This document shows positions 29,123-39,524 of a DNA stretch of 64,000 bases, piece by piece. A program made the position numbers and the translations under genes. Every line of letters starts with the position of its first letter. The first letter of the stretch is position 1. Source of the DNA: Paenibacillus amylolyticus (GTDB taxonomy: Bacteria > Bacillota > Bacilli > Paenibacillales > Paenibacillaceae); the NCBI RefSeq assembly GCF_029689945.1, contig NZ_CP121451.1:1178001-1242000 (forward strand), given 5' to 3'. Below the pieces are notes generated by a model. The model saw only the letters and a program-made list of their open reading frames with translations. It was not told the DNA's origin and did no database searches.

Positions 29123-30030
29123 ATGAATAATCGGAAGCTGGCCATCATGCGTCTGATGGATTCCAGACAGAAGTTTACAGCCCGGGAGTTGGCAGAGTGG
29201 TTTGATGTATCGGTTCGAACGATTCAGCGAGATCTGGATGCATTGCAGACACTGGGCTTTCCGTTGTATACCGAAGTTGGGGTAAACGGGGGATATCGGG
29301 TGTTGCCCAATCGCATTTTGCCACCTCTTCAATTGACGCAGCAGGAGGCGTTAGGACTATTTATGATGCTGGAATATCTACAACAAGTCCCGGATCTTCC
29401 ACACGGTTCCATGCGTGAGCATCTGGCCGAACAGTACTTTTCCACTTTGCCTGCGGATGTACAGGATCGAATAATGCGAATGAGAGAACATATCACCTTT
29501 GTCCAGCATCCTGGTGAGCATGCGGAGCCTTTAACAACCGGGATATTGGATGCAGCGGTAGAAAGAGAGAAATTCAGTTTATGTATCATGCCCGCAATGG
29601 TCATAAAAAAGTTCGGGTCTTCCCCTATGGCATCTACTATGAGCAGGGGCGTTGGTACATGCCGGCACGAAATAAGGATCGCGTGTTGTTGTATCGGGTG
29701 GATCGCATGCGTCAGTTGGTTGTTTTGGAATCCGTTGATGAATCTGTTCCAAGCCTGAAGGCGTGGCTGGATGCCAAAGAAAGCAGAGCAAGCGTAGAAG
29801 CGGTGCTGCAATTCACGGAGTTTGGAGCAAGGATGGCCGCGTCAGATGTGTTGTTCCAATCGGTTCAAGGCAACGAGTGGCGCGGTTTGGTTCCGCCCGA
29901 GGAGTTTTCTTTTACAGCGCGAAAGTTACTCTCCTATGGCCCCGAAGTGAAAGTAATCTCGCCCCCTGAATTAATACAGCAGGTTAGAGAGCTGCTCGAA
30001 CGGAGCATAAGCCAGTATGACAGGGGATAA
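29123..30030 (+). CDS. YafY-type HTH/WYL-domain transcriptional regulator (one frameshift)
   Basis: The N-terminal DeoR-like helix-turn-helix (LMDSRQKFTARELAEWFDVSVRTIQRDLDAL, GGYRVLPN) is followed by a WYL domain. The WYL part reads FMYHARNGHKKVRVFPYGIYYEQGRWYMPARNKDRVLLYRVDRM in the second frame, and PEVKVISPPELIQQVRELL closes the protein. A lost A at 29570-29572 breaks the frame; corrected length is ~302 residues. WYL domains bind small or nucleic-acid ligands. It diverges from the DHFR-like gene, a common arrangement for this family, so regulation of that gene is likely. Confidence 0.82.
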
Positions 30031-30089
30031 AGGCTGCATACACTCGATATTTGGGTATTAAGAAAAAGACAAGAGGGGTGTGTAGAGAC

Positions 30090-31015
30090 ATGAGCACAGT
30101 GTGGACGAAAGACATCATTCCGACGATATCCAATAAAGTAGTGATTGTGACAGGTTCGAACGGTGGGCTAGGGTATGAAACGGCATTGGCGTTAGCAGAA
30201 AAAGGCGCGAAAGTTATCCTTGCCGTTCGTAATTTGGAAAAAGGTGAAAGGCAGCTCAGCAGATCAAGTCGTCTGCCCATGTCGCTGGAGAAGTTAACGT
30301 TATGCAGCTTGACCTTAGTGATTTGGCTAGTATCCGCAAGTTTGCAGCTGCTTTCCTTGAGCAGTACGATTCCTTGTCCATTCTCGTTAACAATGCAGGA
30401 ATCATGAATCCTCCATTCCAGTTGACGAAGGATGGCTTTGAATTGCAGTTTGGCAGTAATCATCTGGGCCATTTTGCGCTTACGGGCCTGTTATTGCCGC
30501 GATTGATTTCTACTCCGAAATCGAGGGTAGTTACTGTAAGCAGTTTGGCAGCGGGTAATGGCGCCATTGATTTTAATAATTTGGATGGGTCCAAAGGGTA
30601 TGCTCCCATGAAGTTTTACAGTCAAAGCAAGCTGGCCAATCTGATGTTTGCGAGAGAACTGCAGAATAAGTTTAATGCTGCTCACATTGATTCGATGAGT
30701 ATCGCCGTTCATCCAGGAATCTCGCATACCAATCTATTTTCCTTCGGTTCGGGGAAACAGGCTAGTATATTCATGCGCAGTCTTCTGAAAATCATAAGTC
30801 AACCTGCGCATATGGGAGCATTACCTACCTTGTATGCTGCAACAGATCCAACGATTAAGGGAGGAGAGTATATTGCTCCTGGCGGTATTGGCGGCACCAG
30901 GGGCTATCCTAAGAGTACCAAGATTATCGAAAAATTATATGATGCTCACATTTCAGGCAAGCTGTGGAGCGTTTCAGAAGAATTAACAGGAGTGTATTAC
31001 CAATTTGACGCGTAG
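30090..31015 (+). CDS. Short-chain dehydrogenase, retinol-dehydrogenase/WW-oxidoreductase-like (one frameshift)
   Basis: The cofactor loop TGSNGGLGYETALALAEKGAKVILAVRN includes Arg after beta-2, suggesting NADP. Then follow MQLDLSDLASIRKF, LVNNAGIM, NHLGHFALTGLLLP, the catalytic VTVSSLAA and FYSQSKLAN. The NHLGHF motif places it in the large retinol-dehydrogenase-like group. A lost G at 30250-30251 splits it; corrected length is ~308 residues. ATG 30090 follows AGAGGGG at 30072-30078. Substrate unknown; no operon partner. Confidence 0.84.
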
Positions 31016-31135
31016 ATTTTGCCATTCAGAGAAATATTCCTTATTATGGTATAGATAGTTGAAAATACTTTAGGGTAAATATGAATGATTGAATGGGGGC
31101 TACCATGATTCGATTCATAAGAAGTTTCACGACCC

Positions 31136-31185
31136 GCTCTATGCAGAGTCCATGTGATGAACAACGGCGGTTGTTTGCATAGAGC
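31136..31185. other. Nested perfect inverted repeats in an intergenic region
   Basis: GCTCTATGCA (31136-31145) pairs exactly with TGCATAGAGC (31176-31185), enclosing a second hairpin ACAAC-GGCG-GTTGT (31161-31174). There is no T run. The rest of 31016-31283 holds no supported gene. Confidence 0.5.
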
Positions 31186-31283
31186 CTGAAATTCATTTCC
31201 GCCATCCATTGTAGTGCATATTCAATGTGTTCATCGTAAGACTCTGCTGCCTTAAAGATTTTAAATTTAAGGAGTGGAGCAAC

Positions 31284-31553
31284 GTGAAATATATTAATGC
31301 GGATACAATCTTCCCGGAAGAATTGCTTAGAGAAATACAGCGTCATATCCCTGGTGACTTAATCTATATTCCGAGGCCCAAGGATGCCCATAAGAAGTGG
31401 GGCGAGAACTCGGGTGGCAGAATACTTGTGCAGGAACGGAACCACGAGATTCGCCAGCTATTCACCGCAGGGACAACCATTGATCAGCTTGCAGAGCAAT
31501 ACTGTTTATCCGTGGATAGCATCAAGAAAATTGTATATGGCAAAAAGGGATGA
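31284..31553 (+). CDS. CD3324-family small DNA-binding-like protein
   Basis: 89 residues from a GTG start at 31284, with AAGGAG at 31269-31274. The sequence KYINADTIFPEELLREIQRHIPGDLIYIPRP and C-terminal helix-turn-helix-like RNHEIRQLFTAGTTIDQLAEQYCLSVDSIKKIVY match the CD3324 family. That family has a Mor-activator-like helix-turn-helix; its role is unknown. The longer reading from 31227 lacks a ribosome binding site. Confidence 0.75.
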   Translation: MKYINADTIFPEELLREIQRHIPGDLIYIPRPKDAHKKWGENSGGRILVQERNHEIRQLFTAGTTIDQLAEQYCLSVDSIKKIVYGKKG

Positions 31554-31731
31554 ACTGTAGAAGCCGCGTTCGAACCATCGAATGTGGCTTTTCGTATGTA
31601 GAGAATGATTAATAAAGATTTATTACATATTCGATTGCTATAGCTGAGCGTACAATTCGTATGACGGACAAAGGATGCGCGAAGAGCATTCTTTAACTAG
31701 ATCTTTTTCGATCATCTGGAGGTTGGTGAAT

Positions 31732-32280
31732 ATGAATATAGAAGTGAAGTTAACAAACAAGGACGAGGCGTATGTGATTAAAAATATGTACCCGCTATAT
31801 CTTCATGATCTATCCGGTCATTACGGTCTGGGTGGAGAGCATACCCCGAATGAACACGGCATTTTCGAACCAAGTCCTGATTATAAAACGTTACAGGATC
31901 AGTATGATGTGCAGAGCGTCTGGTGGGAAAAACCGGAGTGTCTTTATCCGTTTCTGATGATTGTAGATGGCATTCCAGCTGGGTTTGCATTCGTAGCCAC
32001 GCCGCCTCATTGCTCACAAGGAATAGACTTCTTCGTACATGAATTCTTTCTGATGCGGCCGTTTCGAGGGCGAGGCGTGGCTGAACAGGCAGCGTCGACG
32101 ATCTTTGGAATGTTTAGAGGAAGTTGGGAGTTGTTCACCAATCCATCGGAGAACAATAAGATCGGCCAATCTTTCTGGCGGAAAACGGTGGCTAATTATA
32201 CCGAAGGGAACTATCGGGAAATGTACGGGCATACGTTCGATGGCTATAAATTAATTTTCCAATTTTCCAATCATCTCTGA
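31732..32280 (+). CDS. GNAT-family N-acetyltransferase
   Basis: 182 residues. ECLYPFLMIVDGIPAGFAFVATPP and FFVHEFFLMRPFRGRGVAEQAASTIF contain the acetyl-CoA pyrophosphate loop (RGRGVA), followed by NPSENNKIGQSFWRKTVANY. The fold is GNAT; the substrate is unknown. ATG 31732 follows GGAGG at 31718-31722, and an upstream start at 31675 is not supported. Confidence 0.83.
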   Translation: MNIEVKLTNKDEAYVIKNMYPLYLHDLSGHYGLGGEHTPNEHGIFEPSPDYKTLQDQYDVQSVWWEKPECLYPFLMIVDGIPAGFAFVATPPHCSQGIDFFVHEFFLMRPFRGRGVAEQAASTIFGMFRGSWELFTNPSENNKIGQSFWRKTVANYTEGNYREMYGHTFDGYKLIFQFSNHL

Positions 32281-32312
32281 AAAATAAATGTACGGATCTA
32301 TATCACGTAAAG

Positions 32313-32345
32313 AGAGAGAACGTCTTCCTTTGCGGAAAACGTCTC
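32313..32345. terminator. Terminator-like hairpin
   Basis: GAGAACGTCTTCC and GGAAAACGTCTC form an imperfect stem between the converging GNAT genes. The T tract is poor, so confidence is low. Confidence 0.4.
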
Positions 32346-32362
32346 CCTCGCTGTACCTTCTC

Positions 32363-33223
32363 CTATAGATTACCGCTGAAATAGTGATACTCTGAATTCA
32401 CTTCAAAACCTACACTGCGGTACAGATTCAAAGCGCGTTCGTTCTCGGTAACAACGGATAGGCGAATATCTGTATAATGTTGTTTCCTTAGGAGATTCAC
32501 CAGAATATGAAGCACGGTGCGTCCTATTCTCTGTCCCTGATACGCAGGTAAGATGCAGAAGTTATGAATAAAGGCGGTCGTTGCATTAATGGAGTTGACC
32601 CGTATCAGCCCAACCGGCTGTTGATCCTGCCATGCAACATAGGTGACTCGACTGGGTTCATTCGTTTGCATAAAGTAATCGCGTGTCCAGTCCTCCGATT
32701 CTCCAAAGGCCTGGGATGAGCAAGTGACTATAAACTCCATATCCTTGGCTTCTGCTACGGACAACATTAGTTCAGGCGTTTCCACAACCTCAACGACTTG
32801 ATTCACAAGTTGCATTGAATACTCCGCACGATCATATATGGCCCCTAGGGACTGCGCAGTAAAAACACCCGGGGATAAGCCCTGAGGAACGCGATAACTG
32901 AGCTGGTTAATCCCCTGTGGTTTCATGTCCAGGATGGCTTGTTTCAGCAGGCGGGTGAACACACCTTGGCGACGATAATGCGGATGTACGATGGCATTAA
33001 TATTCCCGGTTACACCGTCAGAAGCATACCAACTGAGGAGTCCTGCCAAATCACCGTCACGATAACAGAGGAGCGCATGGTCTCCGTCTTTTTGGCTGAT
33101 ATGGTCAAGGTCTGCCTTTAGATGCACGGAATCGAGCTGTTTACATTGTTGTTCGAGTAAAATAATAGCATCAATCTGTTCCTTGGAGTCATAGACCATG
33201 GGAATGACTTGATAAATGGACAT
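32363..33223 (-). CDS. Tandem GNAT-domain acetyltransferase
   Basis: About 286 residues with two GNAT halves. The N-terminal one has INAIVHPHYRRQGVFTRLLKQAI. The C-terminal one has FIHNFCILPAYQGQRIGRTVLHILVNLLRKQ with the Q-x-x-R/G-x-G/R acetyl-CoA loop, plus VVTENERALNLYRSVGFE. Both loops look intact. ATG 33223 is chosen over the upstream GTG because GAAGGTG is correctly placed for it. Cytoplasmic; substrate unknown. Confidence 0.83.
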   Translation of the reverse strand: MSIYQVIPMVYDSKEQIDAIILLEQQCKQLDSVHLKADLDHISQKDGDHALLCYRDGDLAGLLSWYASDGVTGNINAIVHPHYRRQGVFTRLLKQAILDMKPQGINQLSYRVPQGLSPGVFTAQSLGAIYDRAEYSMQLVNQVVEVVETPELMLSVAEAKDMEFIVTCSSQAFGESEDWTRDYFMQTNEPSRVTYVAWQDQQPVGLIRVNSINATTAFIHNFCILPAYQGQRIGRTVLHILVNLLRKQHYTDIRLSVVTENERALNLYRSVGFEVNSEYHYFSGNL

Positions 33224-33344
33224 AGCTTTCACACCTTCATTGTTGAAGGAAACGCGCAGTTATTGGACCCGCAGGCGCTATCCCTCGAGAGTTGGTTCAC
33301 TTCCCGATGACTATAACATAATCTATGACGCAGATGACACCAAA

Positions 33345-35212
33345 TTAGTAATTAGTCCGCCCGAACGTGGCATCAGCCTTCACTGTTGCGCTGCTGGCTG
33401 CATTGACAGCAGCGAGCTGCAATACATAATCATAATGCCGGATGTAATATCCGGGCTGGCTGTACGATTGAAGGGATACTTTGGTGCTATCCGCCCAACC
33501 AGGGCCGCTCAGGAACGTGGCATCTCCCTTGTAGGCAGCGCTGTCGGCGTAGGCTTCAAGTACAATTTTGTTGCTGGCGTTGCGCTTCAGAAAGTAGCCT
33601 GGATAGTTGATGGACTCCAGGGATATGCCTGTAGAACTTGCCAGACCCGGTACAACGCGGAACTGGGAGTCCAGAGCAGGAGAGACATTGGCATCAATGC
33701 GTGCGATGTAGTTGGCATGACGGATGTATCGATCCGGAACATTATGTGAATTGAATCGACTATACCCCGTGGCTTCCGGTGTGGCAGGCCCCAACATTTT
33801 GACCTCGTGCAGGGTTGGGGTGTACCAGTTCCCTGGATTATTCCACAAGACGGCATTCACCATATTAATCCGTACATAACGAGCGGTGAAATGTACGGCA
33901 TCCGTGGTGAAACCATAGGTCAGATTGTTGGTGCGATCCAACGTGGAGTAATTGACACCATCGTTGCTAATCTCGATTTTATATTTGTAATAGCCCTCAG
34001 AACCTTTATACATAAACCAGGAAGTGTCAATCTCCGTAATCGTCTTTGGTGCACCGAAGTCCACTTGCCACCACGCGGGCCAACTATTGGATGAAGCCAC
34101 CCACGATGTCTGGTAGTTGCCATCATTGACGTTGGATGCAGACGAGCCGGAGGCTGTGGAGCTGGCGGTAGCCGTTTTGCCTTGTGCATGGTTGACGAGA
34201 GCAGGAGGTGTTACCGCTCCTGTTGCTGCATCAATATTCCACGTGGTATACCACTCCAGTGATGCGGTTCCGTTGGAATCATTCAGGGTTAGCGGCAGCC
34301 AGATATGTTTGTGCTCCCCAAGGTTCATTGGATTCCAGCGATCCCCCATGTAGATGTAGGATGTGGTGTTGCTGCCTGTAATCGTGGCAATATCATGAAT
34401 CTGCGAACCGAAGGCAGATGGATTGCCATATGGCGTAAGCGCAGTCCATGGGCCCGTCATGGAAGTCGCTGTAGCGTATGCCCCCTGATTCGGATACCAG
34501 CCAGCGGCTTGGGAGGTGAAGAGGTAGTAACGGTTCCCTTTTTTACCACGGCAGGTGCCTCACGATAGGCGTTCTCGAACAGCCAGCCTTCGAAGGACTG
34601 TATTCCGGTGTAGCTTGCATTCATTTTGAAAATAGCCATCGTATCATTGGCACCGCCATTCTTGCGGGAAGCGGTAACCAGATAACCTGTACCATCGGTA
34701 TCCACAAAGACGGTCATGTCCCGGGATTCATAATTGAGTGGGCGGAAGCTGCCCTCATAGGTGAATTTGCCATTTGGGGTATTGCTCGTTGCCACCGCTA
34801 CACGCCCGAGGTTGTAGTCTGTGCCATTCTCATAGTGTGCCCAGAGCACATACTGGTTGGTTGATGCGTTATAGATGACCTTGGGGCGTTCGATCTTGCT
34901 GGAGGCTAGCTCGGTTGCGGAATCTTTCGTCAGGATGGCATTGCTGAAAGTCCAGTTCTTCAGATCGGTGGAGGTGTAGACGTTCACACTGTCGAACTTG
35001 CCACTCACCGCATGTTCACCATAGAGATAGTACGTTGAGCCGACCTGCAGAATGTTGCCGCTATTCGCATGGATGGGATTGCCCGCGGTGTCGAGCCAGT
35101 CGGTGCCGTTGGTGATCGTGACACTTGCTGCGCTTGTTCGTTCAGGATGAAGTCCAAACAGGGTGAACGTGAGTGCGAAGACCATAATCCAGACCACTTT
35201 CCTCTTACCCAT
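33345..35212 (-). CDS. Secreted GH43-type galactan/arabinan hydrolase with CBM32-like and AbfB modules (one frameshift)
   Basis: The signal peptide ends near RTSAAS. The five-bladed-propeller GH43 domain (DWLDTAGNPIHANSGNILQVGSTYYLYGEH, STDLKNWTFSNAIL, ERPKVIYN, YESRDMTVFVDTDGTGYLV, REAPAVVKKGNRYYLF) resembles the exo-beta-1,3-galactanase-like subfamily. A discoidin/CBM32-like module follows (SASNVNDGNYQTSWVAS...WWQVDFGAPKTITEI), then a C-terminal AbfB/CBM42-like arabinose-binding trefoil (RYIRHANYIARID..., GYYIRHYDYVLQL). A lost base in the T run 34539-34544 splits it; corrected length is ~622 residues. ATG 35212 follows GGGAGG. A sigma-A promoter and a cre site lie upstream. Likely acts outside the cell on arabinogalactan-type side chains; exact specificity is inferred. 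Confidence 0.82.
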
Positions 35213-35243
35213 TGCATACACCTCCCAGAAGATAAAAAACAGA

Positions 35244-35290
35244 ATATAACGCTTTCATATATATTCTAGTTCGGCTACACTATTTGACAA
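35244..35290 (-). promoter_or_regulatory. Promoter and cre site of the GH43 gene
   Basis: On the minus strand, TTGTCA (35290-35285), a 16-nt spacer and TAGAAT (35268-35263) form a good sigma-A promoter. Just downstream, TGAAAGCGTTATAT (35257-35244) is a near-perfect cre, positioned for repression of initiation. Confidence 0.7.
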
Positions 35291-35406
35291 GTGAACAATC
35301 CATGCATTTCTGAACTAAGAGGTTTTTTTACCTGTTCTAGCGGTGGGAGCGGGTTAAGAGAGCGGATCGTTAAAGTAGAAATGAGATGCCAGAGGAGTTG
35401 AAGAGC

Positions 35407-36125
35407 GTGCGTAATACGATGTGCTATGAGGTTCAATCACTGGATGAGTATCTATTCCTTATGGAGGAGCTACAGCTTACAGAGGGGCAGTATTATTTTC
35501 GTGGAGAGAATCGCAGGTATCCCTCGTTAAGTTCATCCTTGTTACGTCCCCAGTTCGCCCGATTGTTGCGGGATAATCCTGCTTATTGCGAAGAGACCGT
35601 GAACGGCTATATCCACGATCTGGCGAGTGATGCAGGAGCTTGGGAACGTGAATACACGCTGGCATGGTGCCATCATGAAGGATTGCCTACCAACTTGCTG
35701 GAGTTAACGCGCTCTCCGTTACGTGCCCTGTATTATGCGTGTATTTCCCGATCGGATCAACACGGGCAGGAAGAAGAGGGGGTTGTGTATGGATTTGCTC
35801 AAAAAGATATGAAGGACATCACGGGAATGGTCTCCGTTCCAACAGATGCCTGCCTGAACAGGGATAATCTGTTGATTGGCATGGATTATAATGCAGAGCT
35901 CCATCCGGAGCAGCTTCCCTATCTTATCTATCAGGCACCTTACAAGTATGAGGGATCAGATGAAGAAGGTGGCTTATATTTCTATCAGTTGTTTCAGCTG
36001 CTGCCTACACCGGGTGAGGAGCTGCCCATGAATTAATCCAGCAGTCTTACACGCCGGCGTTCACAATTAAAGTGACCCATCAGGATCAGATTTTGCGTGC
36101 GTTGCAACGTTCAGGTAACCTATGA
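35407..36125 (+). CDS. FRG-domain protein (one frameshift)
   Basis: VQSLDEYLFLMEELQLTEGQYYFRGENRRYPSLSSSLLR contains the Phe-Arg-Gly signature. It is followed by WEREYTLAWCHHEGLPTNLLELTRSPLRALYYAC, the conserved WL-H-G-PT-LLD-like core. A lost C at 36025-36027 truncates the raw frame; correcting it extends the protein through LPHELIQQSYTPAFTIKVTH to a stop at 36123-36125 (~239 residues). GTG 35407 is preferred over ATG 35386 because AGAGGAG at 35391-35397 fits it. FRG domains are of unknown biochemistry and appear in many stand-alone and mobile-element proteins. Followed closely by the DKNYY protein. Confidence 0.75.
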
Positions 36126-36161
36126 TGAATATGATCCTATATGGTTGGGAGTGAATGCGTT

Positions 36162-37586
36162 ATGGACACATTTATTGCGGATGAAGACCTTCAGGTGATC
36201 GTACATGTGAATGATAATGGAGAGAGAACGACGATAACAGGAGGCATTACCACTCAGGATTTTGAAGTCATCTCTACATATGCAAGGGGATGGCTGACCT
36301 TCGCGTATCTCCGTGATCGTCAAGGCATATGGTGGTTCAATGCCCGTAAGAACAAGGCGAGTTTGTTCAGCCGGGATACGGAAGCTTTTCGTATAGTCGA
36401 TGAAGATTACTGCTGCGATTCCGAATACGTCTATCTGGAAGATCAGGCTGTGCCTGGCTCTGACCCGAACAGCTTTCGGCTGTTACCGGATACGCCCTAC
36501 TTTGCACAGGACCAACGTTATTTATATGTGAAGAGCAGCCAGCATTTTCATCTATTTGAGGATATCGATACGAATGCTGTGATTGCTTACCACCACTACT
36601 GCACCGACAAGGATCACTTATTCCATCTGTCCAGCTCTCTTCGCTATGCGAATGGGGAAAAGGATGAGGTGAGGGCATGGTTGCGTGAACATCATCCCGA
36701 CGTACCTGGCTGGTGGCAAACGGATTATGCCCACAGTGCTGATGGAGCTGTGCAGATCACAGGCAATTGGTTTGAGACTGCATCGTCTATTTTTTATAGA
36801 ACCGAATGGGGCGGTACCCCGCATCGAGAAGCAAAAGCTGTGTTCAACCTTGTTCGAGGGGCGGACAGACCTACCTATGAACCATTGGATGAACAGTTTG
36901 CACGGGACCGGGAGCGTGTTTATTTTCAGTGGCGCACTGTAAAAGGAGCAGACCCCGACACATTCCAACCACTAGGTGGACCTTTTGGACGTGACCGCAA
37001 TCATGTGTATTACAACGGATACCGTGTCGATAAGGCAGATGTTCGGCATTTTGAAGTGTTTGCCGGGACGGGGCATCTCGGACTTTCCAAGGGTCAGCAA
37101 CATGTATATCGTGCAGAGGTTGTGCGGACAAGTCAGCCTTTCGGTCATCCAGACGATGTGCTTCAGATCGTTAAAGGGGCTGATGCAGCGACGTTTGAGT
37201 TAATAACCCCTTCTGGAAGCTGGGCGGTGGATGCCAATCGGGTATATCTATGGGGTAAACCAAATAAACATATTGATCGTGCCAGCTTTACACATCTATT
37301 CGATGCTGATCCCCAGAGTTGGGCTATGGATCAGAATGGTCTGTATAATGCCAATGGCAAGCGTACGGTAAAGGGTGTAAACGGTAGTACATTTGTCATG
37401 CTGAACGAATATTGGGGCAAAGATGACCTTGTGGTGTTCAGCTTTGTAACGGGGAGTGTATACAAGTCGGGGGACGTAGCGACGTTTCAAGTTACGGATG
37501 ATATCGGGGGCGCGGAAGATGCTTTGTATCGGTACACGGTGGAAGGCAGTACAGTGCGGAAACAGAAGAGGTTGATCGAAAAGTAA
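36162..37586 (+). CDS. DKNYY-repeat protein
   Basis: About 474 residues built from repeats of the DKNYY type: FAQDQRYLYV, CTDKDHLFHL, FARDRERVYFQWRTVKGADPDTFQPL, FGRDRNHVYYNGYRVDKADVRHFEV, WAVDANRVYLWGK, WAMDQNGLYN. There is no signal peptide, so it is probably cytoplasmic. ATG 36162 follows GGGAG; the alternative ATG at 36141 has no ribosome binding site. It starts 36 nt after the FRG gene and is probably co-transcribed with it. Function of the family is unknown. Confidence 0.78.
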   Translation: MDTFIADEDLQVIVHVNDNGERTTITGGITTQDFEVISTYARGWLTFAYLRDRQGIWWFNARKNKASLFSRDTEAFRIVDEDYCCDSEYVYLEDQAVPGSDPNSFRLLPDTPYFAQDQRYLYVKSSQHFHLFEDIDTNAVIAYHHYCTDKDHLFHLSSSLRYANGEKDEVRAWLREHHPDVPGWWQTDYAHSADGAVQITGNWFETASSIFYRTEWGGTPHREAKAVFNLVRGADRPTYEPLDEQFARDRERVYFQWRTVKGADPDTFQPLGGPFGRDRNHVYYNGYRVDKADVRHFEVFAGTGHLGLSKGQQHVYRAEVVRTSQPFGHPDDVLQIVKGADAATFELITPSGSWAVDANRVYLWGKPNKHIDRASFTHLFDADPQSWAMDQNGLYNANGKRTVKGVNGSTFVMLNEYWGKDDLVVFSFVTGSVYKSGDVATFQVTDDIGGAEDALYRYTVEGSTVRKQKRLIEK

Positions 37587-37627
37587 GAGAGTTCTGGAAT
37601 ATTAGAGACATGCAACGAAAAAGAATG

Positions 37628-37668
37628 AAAAAAGGGATGGCAGACTTAGAAAAGAGTCCACTATCCCT
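37628..37668 (-). terminator. Intrinsic terminator of dbpA
   Basis: Read on the minus strand, GGGATAGTGGACT pairs with AGTCTGCCATCCC and is followed by TTTTTT, about 35 nt beyond the helicase stop codon. Confidence 0.78.
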
Positions 37669-37704
37669 GGTTGAATTCCTATTTACTTGTCTGTGTTAAC
37701 CAAA

Positions 37705-39150
37705 CTATTTGTGACCTTTGCGAACCTTGAGCTGCATCTTTTTGATCGTTGTATTCTGCATGAGCTCCAGTACGATTGGGCCTTTGCCGTTCAGGATCTC
37801 CACATCCGTTACATTGTCCTGAATGGTAATAATCCCGATGTCGTCCGCCGTAACGCCCTCAAGCTTGGCGATGGTACCGACAAAGTCTACGGCACGAAGT
37901 TTCTTCTTCTTGCCACCGTTGAAGTTCAGCTTCATGATCTGCTGATTCAACTGTTCACGCTTATCCTTTTTACGCTCAGGCACGATCTTCAATCGCTTCT
38001 CAAAATCTTCTCTGCGGCGATCTACAGCTTCCTCGGAGGGTGCCTTCATCACAGGGATTTCGAATCCGATATAGGATTCAATCTCGGCTAGACGTCGGCC
38101 GTCTTTCGGTGTAACCAACGTGATGGCTTTACCCGTTTTGCCTGCGCGACCCGTACGGCCTGTACGGTGAACATATCCCTCTTTTTCCAAAGGAATATCG
38201 TAGTTGATGACATGGGTGATATTCGTGATATCAATACCACGTGCAGCTACATCCGTCGCGATCAGATAACGGAATTGGCCCCGTCGGAATGCATTCATCA
38301 CTTCGATCCGCTCATCCTGCTCCATGCCGCCATGGATACGATCTGCTGGATAATCAAGGTCTGCCATAACCCGGAACAGCTTATCTACATTCTCTTGCGT
38401 ACGGCAGAACACGATGCAGCTATCCGGATTTTCCGTAATGAACAAGTCCTGAAGCAACGCAGTTTTGTTCACCTCTGGCACATGAATCACAGCATGTTCA
38501 ATGGTGGCTGTTGTCAGTCCACTTGCCTTGATCTCGATCTCCACCGGTTTGTTCATGTATTTGCGCGACAGCTTGGCTACATCTTCAGGGAATGTTGCGG
38601 AGAACAGCATCGTCACTCGCTCCTGCGGCAGTTTCTGAATGATCGCTTGTACCGTCTCGATAAAGCCCATATTCAGCATCTCATCGGCCTCGTCAATAAC
38701 GAGATAGGCGATTCGTTCGAGTGGCAGCGTGCCGCGTTCGATATGATCCAGTACCCGACCTGGCGTACCAACAGCGACATGAGTTCTTTGTTTTAACTCG
38801 GCTTTTTGGATATGAAAAGGGGACTGTCCGTATAGTGCGGTTGCTTTAATACGCTTAAAGCGGCCGATATTCGTAATATCTTCGTTAACCTGCAAAGCCA
38901 GTTCCCGGGTTGGTGTAAGAATCAGAGCCTGCGGCTTATTCTCATTCCAATCCACCAGCTCACAGAGCGGAATGCCGTAGGCGGCTGTTTTACCACTGCC
39001 TGTCTGGGATTTGACCACAAGATCCTGGTTCTCCAGTGCTACCGGAATAACTTTCGTTTGAACTTCGGTTGGTGTCTCATAGCCCAGACTGTCCAGTGCT
39101 TTTACGATCTCTTCACCAAGTCCGTAATCTTTAAATTGTTGCTTGCTCAT
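37705..39150 (-). CDS. dbpA: DEAD-box RNA helicase DbpA/YxiN
   Basis: 481 residues, the usual length of Bacillus YxiN/DbpA. All helicase motifs are present: Q-motif (ETPTEVQ), I SQTGSGKT, Ia PTRELA, Ib [35 protein letters not shown] and [12 protein letters not shown]. The C-terminal ~75 residues ([46 protein letters not shown]) form the DbpA RNA-binding domain, which directs the enzyme to hairpin 92 of 23S rRNA during large-subunit assembly. AAGAGGTAAACG precedes the ATG. Single gene with its own terminator. Confidence 0.95.
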   Translation of the reverse strand: MSKQQFKDYGLGEEIVKALDSLGYETPTEVQTKVIPVALENQDLVVKSQTGSGKTAAYGIPLCELVDWNENKPQALILTPTRELALQVNEDITNIGRFKRIKATALYGQSPFHIQKAELKQRTHVAVGTPGRVLDHIERGTLPLERIAYLVIDEADEMLNMGFIETVQAIIQKLPQERVTMLFSATFPEDVAKLSRKYMNKPVEIEIKASGLTTATIEHAVIHVPEVNKTALLQDLFITENPDSCIVFCRTQENVDKLFRVMADLDYPADRIHGGMEQDERIEVMNAFRRGQFRYLIATDVAARGIDITNITHVINYDIPLEKEGYVHRTGRTGRAGKTGKAITLVTPKDGRRLAEIESYIGFEIPVMKAPSEEAVDRRREDFEKRLKIVPERKKDKREQLNQQIMKLNFNGGKKKKLRAVDFVGTIAKLEGVTADDIGIITIQDNVTDVEILNGKGPIVLELMQNTTIKKMQLKVRKGHK

Positions 39151-39263
39151 CGTTTACCTCTTTTGCGTTAGTTTTTGTACAATTATTGCACCGTACATTT
39201 TTCGTATACCTCTTCATTATACTCTATATGCAGACAGGCTAACGGAGTAAATGCATTAAGTGG

Positions 39264-39524
39264 TTAAATAGTTTTCATCCACTCCGATATTAGGAGCAAC
39301 CGCCCGTTGCTGTGCGTAGGTGTATCATAACGTTCCACGTGAAACGAAATGTATCGGCGTATTTTGCTTGGTGTTAATGAATGACCTCTTTCTTCCTCAA
39401 AATCCGTAATCATTCCTCGTACATGTGGCTTTTCTTTCTCTTGTTCCTCGGATTGCTCTCCGCATCCAAGCGTTAGCAGAAGCAAGATCACTGGTAATAT
39501 GGATAACCCTCGTACAATGGACAT
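39264..39524 (-). CDS. Small lipoprotein, hypothetical
   Basis: 86 residues from ATG 39524 with GAGAGGTGAG upstream. The signal peptide has lipobox LTLGC (ILPVILLLLTLGC), so it is membrane-anchored outside. The remainder is highly charged and ends GRLLLISEWMKTI, which loosely resembles DUF3221-type lipoproteins. Given the many frameshifts nearby, the C-terminal part could be out of frame, but I cannot prove this. Confidence 0.6.
   Translation of the reverse strand: MSIVRGLSILPVILLLLTLGCGEQSEEQEKEKPHVRGMITDFEEERGHSLTPSKIRRYISFHVERYDTPTHSNGRLLLISEWMKTI

Noticed and set aside
31044..31346. Minus-strand 100-codon frame
   Set aside because: Part of it reads like protein, but it lacks a ribosome binding site and overlaps the CD3324 gene start. 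Reported only as a possible trace.
33216..33749. Plus-strand open frame of 177 codons over the end of the GH43 gene
   Set aside because: Covers the AbfB module in antisense, with no ribosome binding site.
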